Numbered from the stretch's first letter, positions 9,635 to 17,699 are shown. The stretch is 64,000 nt of DNA from Methylotuvimicrobium sp. KM2 (GCF_038051925.1 NZ_CP150634.1:3108300-3172299), one strand, 5' to 3'. A program made the numbers and translations. The notes: generated by a model not told the origin, from the sequence alone.

Positions 9635-10141
9635 ATGATGAATAAAACCTTACCCATTCTGATTTTCGGCTACGGCAACCTCAGCCGGGGCGACGACGCG
9701 CTCGGCCCATTACTGATGGAAATAATTCAGGATCGAATAGAACTGGATTCCGTCGAAATTTTGAACGACTTTCAATTACAGGTCGAGCATGCTCTCGATC
9801 TTGAAAACCGGGATTTGGTGTTGTTTATCGATGCCTCGGTCGCCTGCAAAGGCGCGTTCGATTTCAGGGAGCTCGAACCCGCCCATGACAAAAGTTACAC
9901 CACGCATGCGATGAGCCCTGCCGCCGTGTTGCAAGTTTATCAAACCATCAAACACCGTCCCCCTCCGCCGTGTTTCTTGTTGAGCATTCAAGGCGAACAA
10001 TTCGAATTAGGCAGCGATTTAAGCCCGAAAGCACGCGCAAATTTACAACGGGCCGGCCAATATGCCGAACGATTATTAAAACAACCGAATGTCGAAATTT
10101 GGCGCGAGCTAACCGAAAAAGTATTTCACCATGCAGAATAA
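9635..10141 (+). CDS. Hydrogenase maturation protease family protein (HoxW/HyaD-like)
   Basis: 168 residues. GYGNLSRGDDALGP near 12-25 is the nickel-sensing N-terminal motif of the HybD/HyaD/HoxW peptidases, and the FIDAS segment near 66-70 fits the second conserved acidic site. Family members cut the C-terminal tail of the [NiFe] hydrogenase large subunit after nickel insertion. No hydrogenase gene occurs in this window, so its substrate must be encoded elsewhere or be different. Two consecutive ATG codons could serve as start. It is divergent from cobO. Confidence 0.82.
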   Translation: MMNKTLPILIFGYGNLSRGDDALGPLLMEIIQDRIELDSVEILNDFQLQVEHALDLENRDLVLFIDASVACKGAFDFRELEPAHDKSYTTHAMSPAAVLQVYQTIKHRPPPPCFLLSIQGEQFELGSDLSPKARANLQRAGQYAERLLKQPNVEIWRELTEKVFHHAE

Positions 10142-10530
10142 AAAATGAATTTATTCATCCAGCGCCGAAATTTGAAGCTGGAAAGGTATATCTTATCTGC
10201 GCTTCACGAGTGATTATTCACACCCCCTATCGTTCCCACGCTCCGGCGCTCGCCGTTATACACAAATATCGGTAAACTTGCTAAACAGAGGTCATCGTAC
10301 AACTGGAAACGGTGCTGTTTGATAAATCTGCGGATATTGGATATCAGTGGCTCCGAGATCGCGATCTGGAGATCGCTCCCACAGAGCATCCAGCCCCTTG
10401 TGGGAGCGACACCTTCGTCGTCCCTCACCTAACGCTAGGTGAGGGAAAGTCAGTTACGTTATGAAACAATAAAGGGTATCGAGGTCACATTTGCCAAGAT
10501 GGCAGACGGTATATCTACGACTTATGTATA
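10142..10530. repeat. Composite dispersed repeats next to the IS element
   Basis: No gene seen. At 10155-10190 is the GCCGAAATTTGAAG/GAAAGGTATA module. At 10215-10265 is a TTCCCACGCTCCGGCG hairpin. At 10260-10345 lies a ~90 bp unit (TAAACAGAGGTCATCG) whose inverted copy is at about 63150-63235. At 10355-10420 is a CGCTCCCACAGAG / TGTGGGAGCGAC palindrome (another copy at 17725-17795), and at 10425-10447 the CTCACCTAACGCTAGGTGAG palindrome. The IS element begins inside the last repeat, after CTTATGTATA. Confidence 0.7.
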
Positions 10531-10549
10531 CTCATATATGGACTCCTCG

Positions 10550-10909
10550 TTTATTGCAAGCCAAGTTTTCAAAAAATGATGTCAAAACAGAGATCAAGAT
10601 TGCAGCCATATATCCGGTCTCTCAACAGAGGCTTTATTGCCTCAGGACTCCTGATGAATCTATCCGCGCGCCTATTCCTCAACCATCGTAACGGTTTCTT
10701 AAGAACCTATGAGTATATCGGGTTGTAAAAGCACCGGTCTGACCTGTTGTTGTCATCAATGATTGTCTACTTGCCTCCGCAATCTTGTGTACTCGGTTAA
10801 ATCAATCGCACTCATCAGGGTTATCCACGCTTTGTCCACGGGCGGAGAGCTCTCTTCTCTAGCTCGGAGCCGGTGGGCAAAGGGTGGATAACCCGGCCCG
10901 AAGCCCGCG
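10550..10909 (-). ncRNA. Putative guide (bridge/seek) RNA region of the IS element
   Basis: This is the 3' non-coding region between the transposase stop and the right inverted repeat. IS1111-group elements are known to encode a structured RNA here that guides the recombinase to its target. The segment is non-coding and contains potential stems, such as GTTATCCACCCTTTGCCCAC facing GTGGACAAAGCGTGGATAAC. RNA ends and the target-binding loops were not determined. Confidence 0.45.
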
Positions 10910-11926
10910 TTAGGCAGGCGCCCCTTGATAAGCTTCATTTTTCGTGGTCATCGCCCACAGTATCCGGGCGTTTTTGTTGGCCAGGGCAACCGCGGCCTTG
11001 TTAAAGCCGCGTCGCTCGACCAGCGACTGCAGCCACTGGCTGAGTTGATCTGTTTTGCCAGCACAGTTTTTGACCACCGCGCGTGCACCATGAATTAAGT
11101 TGGTTCGGATATAACGATTACCCCGTTTACTGATCCCCAGATAGCGGGGTTTATCGCCGCTGCTATGCTGCCCGGGAACCAGGCCCAGACTCGCCGCATA
11201 ATCTCGGCTACTGGTATAGCCTTTGCCGTCCCCGATATCAGATGCCACAATCGTGGCGGTGATCGGACCCACCCCGGGAACATCCAGCATACGTCGGCTT
11301 AATGCATCGGCTTGACTGAGCCTGCCAAGCCGTTTGTCTTGCTCCTTAATCGCCTTATCCAATTCTCTTAACCGTTCGGCTTGCTCCGCAATCAGCTCTC
11401 GACACAGCGCTGTTAGTCCGTTCTCGGCATCTTCTAAAATATCAGGCAATTGTTTTCTGACTTGATCGACCCCTTTGTGAATGGCAATGCCGCGCTCCAG
11501 CAAGGCTCCACGAATCTGATTCACTACAGCAGTTCGTCGTTTGACCAGATCCTGGCGTAGATTATGAAGCAGTTGCATATCTTGCTGTACCTCGGTTTTG
11601 ATCGACACCACCCGCTTATTGGGCCGGCCGACCGCATCAAAAATCGCTTGGGCATCGTTAAAATCATTCTTGTTGCCGACCAAGAAGCTCTTGACAAACT
11701 TCGCGTTCAATAACATCACTTCATGGCCCAGTTTAGTTAATTCTCTAGCCCAATAATGGCTACTGCCGCACGCCTCGATACCAATCGTGCTGACCGGATA
11801 ATTGGCGAAGAAGGTCAAGACTTGCGCCCGTTTGAGTTTTTTCTTGATGACTTTATTATCCGCATTCAACGTATACAGATGAAAAATGTTCTTTGCGATA
11901 TCTAAACCAATTACGCTAGTATTCAT
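10910..11926 (-). CDS. IS110-family (IS1111 group) transposase
   Basis: 338 residues. The RuvC-like DEDD part has D9 in GLDIAKN, then GIEACGSSHYWARELTKLGH and NKNDFNDAQAI. The C-terminal Tnp_20 part has DVPGVGPITATIVASDIG, SSGDKPRYLGISKRGNRY and FNKAAVALANKNARILWAM. These sequences are very close in pattern to the Coxiella IS1111 transposase. The family inserts without target duplication, guided by an element-encoded RNA. The reading frame is intact, so the copy may be active. GAGGAGTCCGAG just upstream of the ATG supplies the ribosome site. Confidence 0.96.
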   Translation of the reverse strand: MNTSVIGLDIAKNIFHLYTLNADNKVIKKKLKRAQVLTFFANYPVSTIGIEACGSSHYWARELTKLGHEVMLLNAKFVKSFLVGNKNDFNDAQAIFDAVGRPNKRVVSIKTEVQQDMQLLHNLRQDLVKRRTAVVNQIRGALLERGIAIHKGVDQVRKQLPDILEDAENGLTALCRELIAEQAERLRELDKAIKEQDKRLGRLSQADALSRRMLDVPGVGPITATIVASDIGDGKGYTSSRDYAASLGLVPGQHSSGDKPRYLGISKRGNRYIRTNLIHGARAVVKNCAGKTDQLSQWLQSLVERRGFNKAAVALANKNARILWAMTTKNEAYQGAPA

Positions 11927-11999
11927 CTCGGACTCCTCTTGTTTTGTTTTTTACTAAGGTGCTATTTGACACCAACAGAGTGAGAGGAGTCCATATCAT

Positions 12000-12345
12000 C
12001 ATCGTAGATGAAAATTCGGCCTCGGGGTGCCCGTCAAAGGACGCCGTAAACCCAGCACCTAAATCCAGCACCTAAATTCCATAGCCGATTGGCTATGTTT
12101 AATATCATGACTAATTTAGGTGCTGGATGAATTCCATAGCCTATTGGCCATGATTGATTACATAGATAATTTAGGTGCTTGGTAAATACGTCCATGTAGG
12201 CTCTATGCCAGCTCCATGCTGGCAAAGCCTTTACCGAGCACCCCGAGGCCTCCTCCGGCACTGCCGAAATTTGAAGTGCGAAAGGTATATAACGATGAGC
12301 GCAGAGCGTGGGAACGATAATTTCCGGGGGACTGAATAGTTACCT
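12000..12345. repeat. Composite palindromic repeat block
   Basis: No gene seen. It starts CGTAGATGAAAATTCGG, then holds two partly tandem copies of the CCAGCACCTAAATT ... AATTTAGGTGCTGG module (12053-12175), followed by ACGTCCATGTAGGCTC and ATGCCAGCTCCATG. It ends with GCCGAAATTTGAAGTGCGAA and GCGCAGAGCGTGGGAACG. The whole arrangement parallels 24760-25030. Confidence 0.75.
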
Positions 12346-12360
12346 TCACGAAGTTTCAGA

Positions 12361-13107
12361 TTAAACATTCAATGTATCCATCAAATCGATCATGAATTCC
12401 ATTTCTTCCTCATCGACTTTTTCCCACCCTTTAAACCCCAGGCTTTCCAATACGCCAGCCCCTTTTGTTTCCTCGGCCATTTTTAATAAACACTTTTCGA
12501 GTAATTCTTTTTTGTCTTTGAGTTTTGGACCTATCATCAAGGAATGATGAATCACGCCGATTTGGCTTCGCACTAGAATTCGCAAACGTTTTTTGATCAT
12601 TTCGGATAAATCGTCGTAGGCTTCGGCCAAGAAAATTCCGACATCGGCATCGCCTTGCAATAAATGTTTCGCAACTAAAATATAGGTATCGCAAGGTACG
12701 CCTTGTATGTTGCCGACATCCAGATCGCCCGGTTCGAGCATGATCATGCCCATTAGGCGAACATCCGGATCGTCGGTATAGGAGACTCTTGTACCGGGCT
12801 TTAAATCGGTCACACATTGAATCGCGCTGTCGGCATTGACGGCAATGATCGCTTCATCGGATTCGCCTTGCGGTTTCACTAAAGGCACAAATCCTTTTTC
12901 TCGTACCAGCATGGCTGCATCGAATGGATTGGCGTAAATCAAATCGATTTGATCATGCGCAATCGCCTCTCGCTGCAATTGAAAATCGTCGTACATTTCC
13001 AGATGTATCGGCAAATCGGTTTGCCTTTGCAACCATGTGTTAAAGATATACCAACCGGATAGATGATCCGGCGTAAAATCCGGACTGACAGTGAATTTGA
13101 AAGTCAT
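12361..13107 (-). CDS. PhnD-like substrate-binding domain protein without signal peptide
   Basis: 248 residues, all of it a type 2 periplasmic-binding-protein fold of the PhnD/phosphonate family (IDLIYANPFDAAMLVREKGF near 54-73, GTRVSYTDDPDV mid-protein). There is no signal peptide or lipobox: the protein starts MTFKFTVSPDF, so it should be cytoplasmic. No ABC transporter genes are nearby. It is the last gene of the GTPase/Roadblock operon, and its ATG overlaps the stop of the PAS gene (ATGA). It probably acts as a ligand sensor or partner rather than a transport component; the ligand is unknown. Confidence 0.82.
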   Translation of the reverse strand: MTFKFTVSPDFTPDHLSGWYIFNTWLQRQTDLPIHLEMYDDFQLQREAIAHDQIDLIYANPFDAAMLVREKGFVPLVKPQGESDEAIIAVNADSAIQCVTDLKPGTRVSYTDDPDVRLMGMIMLEPGDLDVGNIQGVPCDTYILVAKHLLQGDADVGIFLAEAYDDLSEMIKKRLRILVRSQIGVIHHSLMIGPKLKDKKELLEKCLLKMAEETKGAGVLESLGFKGWEKVDEEEMEFMIDLMDTLNV

Positions 13108-13604
13108 GCGCGCTCCTGTTGTATCATGGCCGAATAGAGTTTAATGCTTTCTTCCACTTTGGTTCGAGAAGGTTTTCTTCTGACCGAGGTATAACCGACG
13201 ACTTTGCCTTGCCGAACATTCGGGATCACGGTGGCCTTCACCCAATAATAGCCGCCGTCTTTACGCAGATTCTTGACAAAACCCTGCCATTTTTCGCCGC
13301 GATTGACGGTATCCCAAAGATCCTTGAAGGCCGCCGCCGGCATGTCGGGATGCCTCAGGATGGAATGCGGCGCGCCAATTAATTCTGCCTCGGTATAGCC
13401 CGACATATCGACGAACGATTGATTGACATGCGTGATTACACCTTCCGGGTCGGTTGTCGAAACGATTAACTTGCCATCCGGATAAGGTATTTCCGATTCG
13501 GTATATAACACTCTGCGACGAATACCGCCGTAAAGCTCAAGCATCGTTTCCTGGTATTCGCCCTTGATAAACTCGGGTTGCATATCGTGTATCATATCGG
13601 TCAC
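13104..13604 (-). CDS. Aer-like PAS domain protein
   Basis: 166 residues with a single PAS domain (about 45-140). ITHVNQSFVDMSGYTEAEL, ILRHPDMPAAAFKDLWDTV and KDGGYYWVKATVIPNV match the N-terminal PAS of the aerotaxis receptor Aer, including the RHPDMP stretch associated with FAD binding there. It may therefore bind a flavin and sense redox state. No transmembrane, HAMP or methyl-accepting domain follows, so any signal must pass to a partner. It overlaps the PhnD-like gene and lies 19 bp after the Roadblock gene. Confidence 0.88.
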   Translation of the reverse strand: MTDMIHDMQPEFIKGEYQETMLELYGGIRRRVLYTESEIPYPDGKLIVSTTDPEGVITHVNQSFVDMSGYTEAELIGAPHSILRHPDMPAAAFKDLWDTVNRGEKWQGFVKNLRKDGGYYWVKATVIPNVRQGKVVGYTSVRRKPSRTKVEESIKLYSAMIQQERA

Positions 13605-13623
13605 CTAATCGTTGCTTGGCGGT

Positions 13624-13986
13624 CTAAAGCATTTCGGAGATATGTTGAGCGGCTCGTTTGACGTCAAGGAAAATCAAACCTAGCTTGGCATTGGGTTTTG
13701 CCAGTACGGTCAACACAGCCTCTTCGCCCGCATAAGTCATCAACACATAGCCTCTGTCGCCCTTGATCAATACTTGCTCGAGAGTGCCCCGCCCCAGTTC
13801 TTGGGCTGTTCTGTCGCCTAATGAAAGCATTGCCGCACTCATTGCGCCGACCCGGTCTTCATCCATTCCGACCGGCAATACACAAGCCATCATCAAACCA
13901 TCGGTAGATATTACACCGGATGCTTCGATATCGGCTGATGTTCCATTTAACTCAGTTAACACGGAAGTCAACATATCTGCTCGCAT
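13624..13986 (-). CDS. Roadblock/LC7 domain protein
   Basis: 120 residues forming one Roadblock/LC7 domain: ADIEASGVISTDGLMMACVLP near 18-38, MSAAMLSLGDRTAQELGRG near 49-67, and GYVLMTYAGEEAVLTVLAKP near 77-96. Such proteins (MglB, CvnB) dimerise and regulate small Ras-like GTPases. A CvnD-like GTPase lies two genes upstream in the same operon, which makes a functional link likely. AAGGAGACTGCT before the ATG is a good ribosome site. The biochemical role (GAP or scaffold) is inferred from the family. Confidence 0.88.
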   Translation of the reverse strand: MRADMLTSVLTELNGTSADIEASGVISTDGLMMACVLPVGMDEDRVGAMSAAMLSLGDRTAQELGRGTLEQVLIKGDRGYVLMTYAGEEAVLTVLAKPNAKLGLIFLDVKRAAQHISEML

Positions 13987-14076
13987 AGCAGTCTCCTTAG
14001 ATAATCATAAAATCGATTGATAATTTCATCCTCCAACGATGCTTTTTGTCGCTAACGCGGGGATCGAGTAGTCGCT

Positions 14077-14721
14077 TTATTTTCGGTTAGCAGCATAACG
14101 ACTGAATAAGACCCAAACCAGCTCGACGAATTCGGACCGATTAAAATGAGGCACGCCGCTGATTGCAACGATAAAACGGGTTTCGCCTATAAATAAGGGC
14201 CAAAAGCCGACCTGGCTATTCCCTGCGGCATCGACAACGGCCCACGCATGACTATTCAAGCCCATGTTATTGAATAGCAATCCGGAGCGCCGCTCATGTA
14301 TCGAGGCAATTTCAGCACCAAGCGCCGACAATTCTTCGGCCGTTTCATGCGCGAAACCATGACAAATCAAGTAAAAGCCTTGATTATCGGCCAATAACAC
14401 CTTGCCGCTTTCAGTGAGACTCCCCAGCATGTTCGGCAAAATTTGTTCGAATGCGCCGGTCGGAGCCTCAATGGCTTGTTCGAGTCCTTGCACCAATCCA
14501 AGCTTCTGGCAATGATGCAATCGTTCGAAACAGATTTTCGGCTCGTCGTTTTCCATTAACGTAAGCAAGCTGTCTTCTGTCAGTGCTGGGGTTCTTTGTT
14601 GCCGAAATAAACTTCTTAAAAATTGCCGGGTTTTGTCTTGCTCCCGCGAAGCAACCGCATAATAAGCGCCCGCCGGTGTCGGCAACAAAAACAGACCTTC
14701 CGACAGTTTATAATCGGCCAT
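14077..14721 (-). CDS. Unknown protein with a possible C-terminal Roadblock-like domain
   Basis: 214 residues. Residues about 1-90 resemble nothing I know. Residues about 95-210 (LPNMLGSLTESGKVLLADNQ, FAHETAEELSALGAEI, HAWAVVDAAGNSQVGFWPLF) have the length and alternation of a Roadblock/LC7-like fold, with the self-versus-other reading typical of MglB-type proteins. This assignment is weak. The gene begins one base after the GTPase stop, with GGAGGCTTGAC as ribosome site, so the two are translated together. It may be the GTPase's direct partner. Confidence 0.7.
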   Translation of the reverse strand: MADYKLSEGLFLLPTPAGAYYAVASREQDKTRQFLRSLFRQQRTPALTEDSLLTLMENDEPKICFERLHHCQKLGLVQGLEQAIEAPTGAFEQILPNMLGSLTESGKVLLADNQGFYLICHGFAHETAEELSALGAEIASIHERRSGLLFNNMGLNSHAWAVVDAAGNSQVGFWPLFIGETRFIVAISGVPHFNRSEFVELVWVLFSRYAANRK

Positions 14722-14722
14722 G

Positions 14723-15259
14723 TCAAGCCTCCAAGCCGGGATCCAACGAATACAGCAGTGCCTGTATCAATAATGAAACATCGTTCTTTACTCGGGCGTC
14801 GACAGTAAAAACCGGAATATTCTTGTCCATTTCTTTAAGTTTTTTATGATAATCATTGATTACCGGGCGGCTACTTAAATCCATTTGTGTCACACCAATC
14901 GCGACTTGCGTTTTCTTGATAAAGTCGGAGAACGCCTCCAAAAAAAACCTCATATCCTGAAAAGGATCGGTGCGCGTATTATCCAATAGCAATATCAAGC
15001 CGATACCGCCCGATGTCAAAATATCCCACATAAAATCAAAACGCTCTTGCCCCGGCGTGCCATATAGATGTAATTTTTCTCCGCCGGCCAAATTCATTAC
15101 GCCATAATCCATCGCGACAGTTGTCGCTGCTTTTCGGCTTTTGGTCATATCGCTGGCTGCTGCGTCGGTTTTAACCGGTGCAATATCGCTAATCGATTGG
15201 ATCGCAGTGGTTTTTCCCGCACCGACCGGGCCGGTAAAAATAATTTTATATTGGCTCAT
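14723..15259 (-). CDS. Small Ras-like GTPase, CvnD/COG2229-like
   Basis: 178 residues. P-loop GPVGAGKT at 10-17; switch I region TTVAMDYG at 46-53; G3-type LYGTPGQERFDFMWDIL from 65, where the usual Asp of DxxG is Thr. The TTVAMD and GTPGQERF signatures are those of the GTPases in Streptomyces conservons (CvnD) and of COG2229, relatives of MglA. An oddity is the G4 position, TQMD at 124-127 instead of NKxD, so nucleotide preference may be altered. It overlaps the previous gene by 14 bases and sits in an operon with Roadblock and PAS proteins. Confidence 0.9.
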   Translation of the reverse strand: MSQYKIIFTGPVGAGKTTAIQSISDIAPVKTDAAASDMTKSRKAATTVAMDYGVMNLAGGEKLHLYGTPGQERFDFMWDILTSGGIGLILLLDNTRTDPFQDMRFFLEAFSDFIKKTQVAIGVTQMDLSSRPVINDYHKKLKEMDKNIPVFTVDARVKNDVSLLIQALLYSLDPGLEA

Positions 15260-16529
15260 TACTGTCTAGTCCATTGGGCTTGTTGACTCTAAGTTTATCG
15301 ATGATTCGGCTCAGCAAGCTCTTGTTGCGACTGGGCCTAAGCTCGGGCGGCTCAATCACGCTATCGGCATTCCTGTCGCTTTGTTTGAGCAGTCCTAAAG
15401 CACTTGCCGCGCTAATGAAGACAAAGACATATTCGGGTTTTATATGTAGTAACCCGGCAATTTTTATCGGAGCGACCGGTTTATCGATCAACAATGCGGC
15501 AATTCGAAGTGCATGGGGCGTCAGAACTAAGCGGGTTAAATTGGGCCATTGTTTTAAATACACCGGGCGTTCGATATCGATATGTCTTGGGTATCGGCCT
15601 TTGGAGGTCCAGCAGGCAAGTTTCCATACAATCGCTTCCATACTTTGAAACTTATCCAAGGCACCGTTAAGGATTAACTTCGGGTCCGGCCAACTGATCG
15701 ACATCTTTTTGGAGCTATTTTTGTTGATCGCCAAACCGGAAAAAGCGCGTAATTGCTTATCGTCGGCATCCAACCATATTTCATTGCTACGAGGCAGGAT
15801 CAACATTTGCTTCCAGCCGGTATGCAGTTGCAACACCTGGTCCCTATCCTTAGCTACTTTGATAGCCGATTGCACGAAGCCTTGAAAATATTCTTTCGGA
15901 TTATAAGCGGCGCGCTTCAGTTGCTCGGTATTATCGATATCCAATGGCTCAAGCCCGGTCAATAATAATGAAAACCCTTTATCACTTAATTGCATCGCGG
16001 TTTGATGCTTAGCCGATTTATTACGCTCGCTTGCATCGACATCAAGCCGTTTCATAGCCGGCTCCGATACCTGTTGTTTAGTGATAGAGGATGAAGGAGA
16101 GTTCGTCGATGGCTCTTTCTCTTTAGGAAGAGCGGATTTAGCCGAAGCAATTGAGCGATTTTGTTGTGATTGCCGAAGCTGAGTTCCAATCCTATCGAGC
16201 GCGTCCAACATCGACTCGACTTGAACCGGTTTTTTAATATAGAAAACCCCTTCGCGACTGATTTCTTGTAATGACAAAACGATCAGAGGACGAGGCAAAG
16301 TCTCGCTAAACCGTTTATCCAATAATGACCGACCTTCTCGCAAATCCGCATCGATGATTTCCAAGTCCGCCTCAAGAAAATCGACGATCGTGACGCCGGC
16401 AGCCTTACACGGACCTTGGAGATATAAAGTGAGCGTTTTTCGAGTGCGTTCATCCATCCCGGAAAGCACGACTTTTAACGTTTCTTTAGTTGATTTCTTT
16501 AGCATCGCTGAGCTCATTAAAATAATCAT
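15246..16529 (-). CDS. Unknown protein with receiver-like N-terminus in the GTPase operon
   Basis: Up to 427 residues. Residues about 15-120 look like a degenerate receiver domain (KVVLSGMDERTRKTLTLYL, LIVLSLQEISREGVFYIKKP). The FYIKKPVQVESML stretch mimics the conserved Lys-Pro end of receivers, but no clear phosphoacceptor is seen. A polar linker rich in Ser/Lys follows (~125-180). The last ~90 residues may form a winged-helix-like unit (VAPIKIAGLLHIKPEYVFVF). Three in-frame ATGs (16529, 16517, 16505) are possible starts, all overlapping the upstream gene; the last has the best ribosome site. Function unknown. Confidence 0.8.
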   Translation of the reverse strand: MIILMSSAMLKKSTKETLKVVLSGMDERTRKTLTLYLQGPCKAAGVTIVDFLEADLEIIDADLREGRSLLDKRFSETLPRPLIVLSLQEISREGVFYIKKPVQVESMLDALDRIGTQLRQSQQNRSIASAKSALPKEKEPSTNSPSSSITKQQVSEPAMKRLDVDASERNKSAKHQTAMQLSDKGFSLLLTGLEPLDIDNTEQLKRAAYNPKEYFQGFVQSAIKVAKDRDQVLQLHTGWKQMLILPRSNEIWLDADDKQLRAFSGLAINKNSSKKMSISWPDPKLILNGALDKFQSMEAIVWKLACWTSKGRYPRHIDIERPVYLKQWPNLTRLVLTPHALRIAALLIDKPVAPIKIAGLLHIKPEYVFVFISAASALGLLKQSDRNADSVIEPPELRPSRNKSLLSRIIDKLRVNKPNGLDSNEPI

Positions 16530-17226
16530 TCAATGCTATCCATGCGGCGGGCATATTGGTATTTTGTTGACGCAACGCGGCAAAAGCACGCGCAAACCGG
16601 GAATGATCATGGGTAGAGCGGTATAATTCCAATAAGGCATCTTGTAAATCAATACGCTCGGGTTGTTCCGTCATCGCTTGTTCCAATATAGCCATCGCCT
16701 CGCTTAATTGACTATATTCGACTGCGTCTTGGGCCAACTGTAGAGGATCTCGAGCGCCGCTATCCGATGAACTCATTTTTTCTATCACTTGCGTGCAGCC
16801 CAGCGTTCCTTCAGTTAAAAGACTAAAACGATTGCTCGGCAGTTTTGCAACGAATTCATAATCTTCGTTGATCGCAGCCATGAGAATATCTCTTTGAGAC
16901 GAAGTCAATTTCGACCGCGAACCGAGAATCATTCGCCGAGCGATGGCCCTTCCCCGACTATCCAATACAATCAAAAAATCGACTAACGCCGCAAACAAAG
17001 CTTCCTGCCAATCCTTGCGATAGCAAAGATAAATACGCCGAATATGATTGCTGAGGTTTTGAGGTTTCCGAACTATTTCATGGGATAGAAATATAGCCAA
17101 TGCGTCTATGTCTTGTGCGACATAGTCGAATAAACGTTCCGGCACCCCCAAAAAAATACGGAACCGGCTGTTCTCAGTTGTGGTTAAGCTTGATTCATGC
17201 TCAAAAAGAATGGGGCGATTCATCAT
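16486..17226 (-). CDS. Unknown protein with TPR/FimV-like C-terminus, first gene of GTPase operon
   Basis: 246 residues, no signal peptide. The N-terminal 140 residues are unrecognised. Residues about 165-235 (LAQDAVEYSQLSEAMAILEQ, RIDLQDALLELYRSTHDHSR) read like helical repeats of the TPR/FimV C-terminal type. FimV-like domains occur at cell poles and with type IV pili, but this link is only suggestive. It is the first gene of the seven-gene operon. A ~1.1 kb repeat-filled region lies upstream, so the promoter should be just above 17226. Confidence 0.78.
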   Translation of the reverse strand: MMNRPILFEHESSLTTTENSRFRIFLGVPERLFDYVAQDIDALAIFLSHEIVRKPQNLSNHIRRIYLCYRKDWQEALFAALVDFLIVLDSRGRAIARRMILGSRSKLTSSQRDILMAAINEDYEFVAKLPSNRFSLLTEGTLGCTQVIEKMSSSDSGARDPLQLAQDAVEYSQLSEAMAILEQAMTEQPERIDLQDALLELYRSTHDHSRFARAFAALRQQNTNMPAAWIALNDYFNELSDAKEIN

Positions 17227-17370
17227 GATCGTATCTTGAAATTAACAATTTCCACAAAATAATAGTGAAAATTAAACTTGATTTCTGAAATCACGATCAC
17301 ATTTGTAGTAATTCTGCCGTAAAAGACAAGATATGACCGCACTCAGTTATCAATTAAATCTATCCTCGTT

Positions 17371-17470
17371 CCCACCGCTCAAGCGTGGGAATGCATACGG
17401 ATCTTGTCTAGGCAGGCATGGTATAGGTTACCACGGAGGATCGCTCGCTGTTATACTTCGCACGGTCATG
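17371..17470. repeat. TTCCCACCGCTCAAGCGTGGGAA hairpin repeat (split motif)
   Basis: CGTTCCCACCGCTCAAGCG and TGGGAATGCATACGGATCTTG resemble the tandem unit at 29393-29727, including GCATACCGATCTTGCCTCGG-like sequence. It is followed by ACCACGGAGGATCG. It is a degenerate member of the TTCCCACG palindrome family. Confidence 0.6.
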
Positions 17471-17610
17471 TTTTCGGCTTTTATGGCAATGCCATTTTGT
17501 TCGGTAGCAAGGCGCGAAAACAGGCGTTAAGCTAAGCTATGTAACTGTTTTCGCAATGCAACTACCGGACAAAAGAGCGCGCCAGAAAACTGAAAATGTG
17601 GCCGTGCGAA
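17457..17610. repeat. Large imperfect foldback (~154 bp)
   Basis: The left arm starts CTTCGCACGGTCATGTTTTC and the right arm ends with its near complement, GAAAATGTGGCCGTGCGAAG. Inner parts also pair (GTTCGGTAGC with ACTACCGGAC; GCGAAAACAG with CTGTTTTCGC). The transcript of either strand would fold almost end to end. No open frame of note. Confidence 0.75.
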
Positions 17611-17699
17611 GTATATACACAAGTATAAAATTCCTATCGTGCAAAAAGCAGCGGCCGAGCGCGAGCTTGCCGAGTCGTTCGGAAACGCTATTGGTGTTT

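Larger units (their letters stand above)
10537..11996 (-). mobile_element. IS110-family (IS1111 group) insertion sequence
   Basis: An element of about 1.46 kb bounded by a perfect 13-bp inverted repeat, ATATGGACTCCTC at 10537-10549 and its complement at 11984-11996. The exact ends may lie a few bases outside, since IS1111-group inverted repeats are subterminal. The single gene is the DEDD recombinase at 10910-11926. The non-coding part 5' of the gene is short (~60 bp) and the 3' part long (~360 bp). The left flank CTTATGTATA is normally followed by ACGATGAGCGCAGAG in other copies (for example 5455-5475), so the IS sits in a dispersed repeat. Confidence 0.85.
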
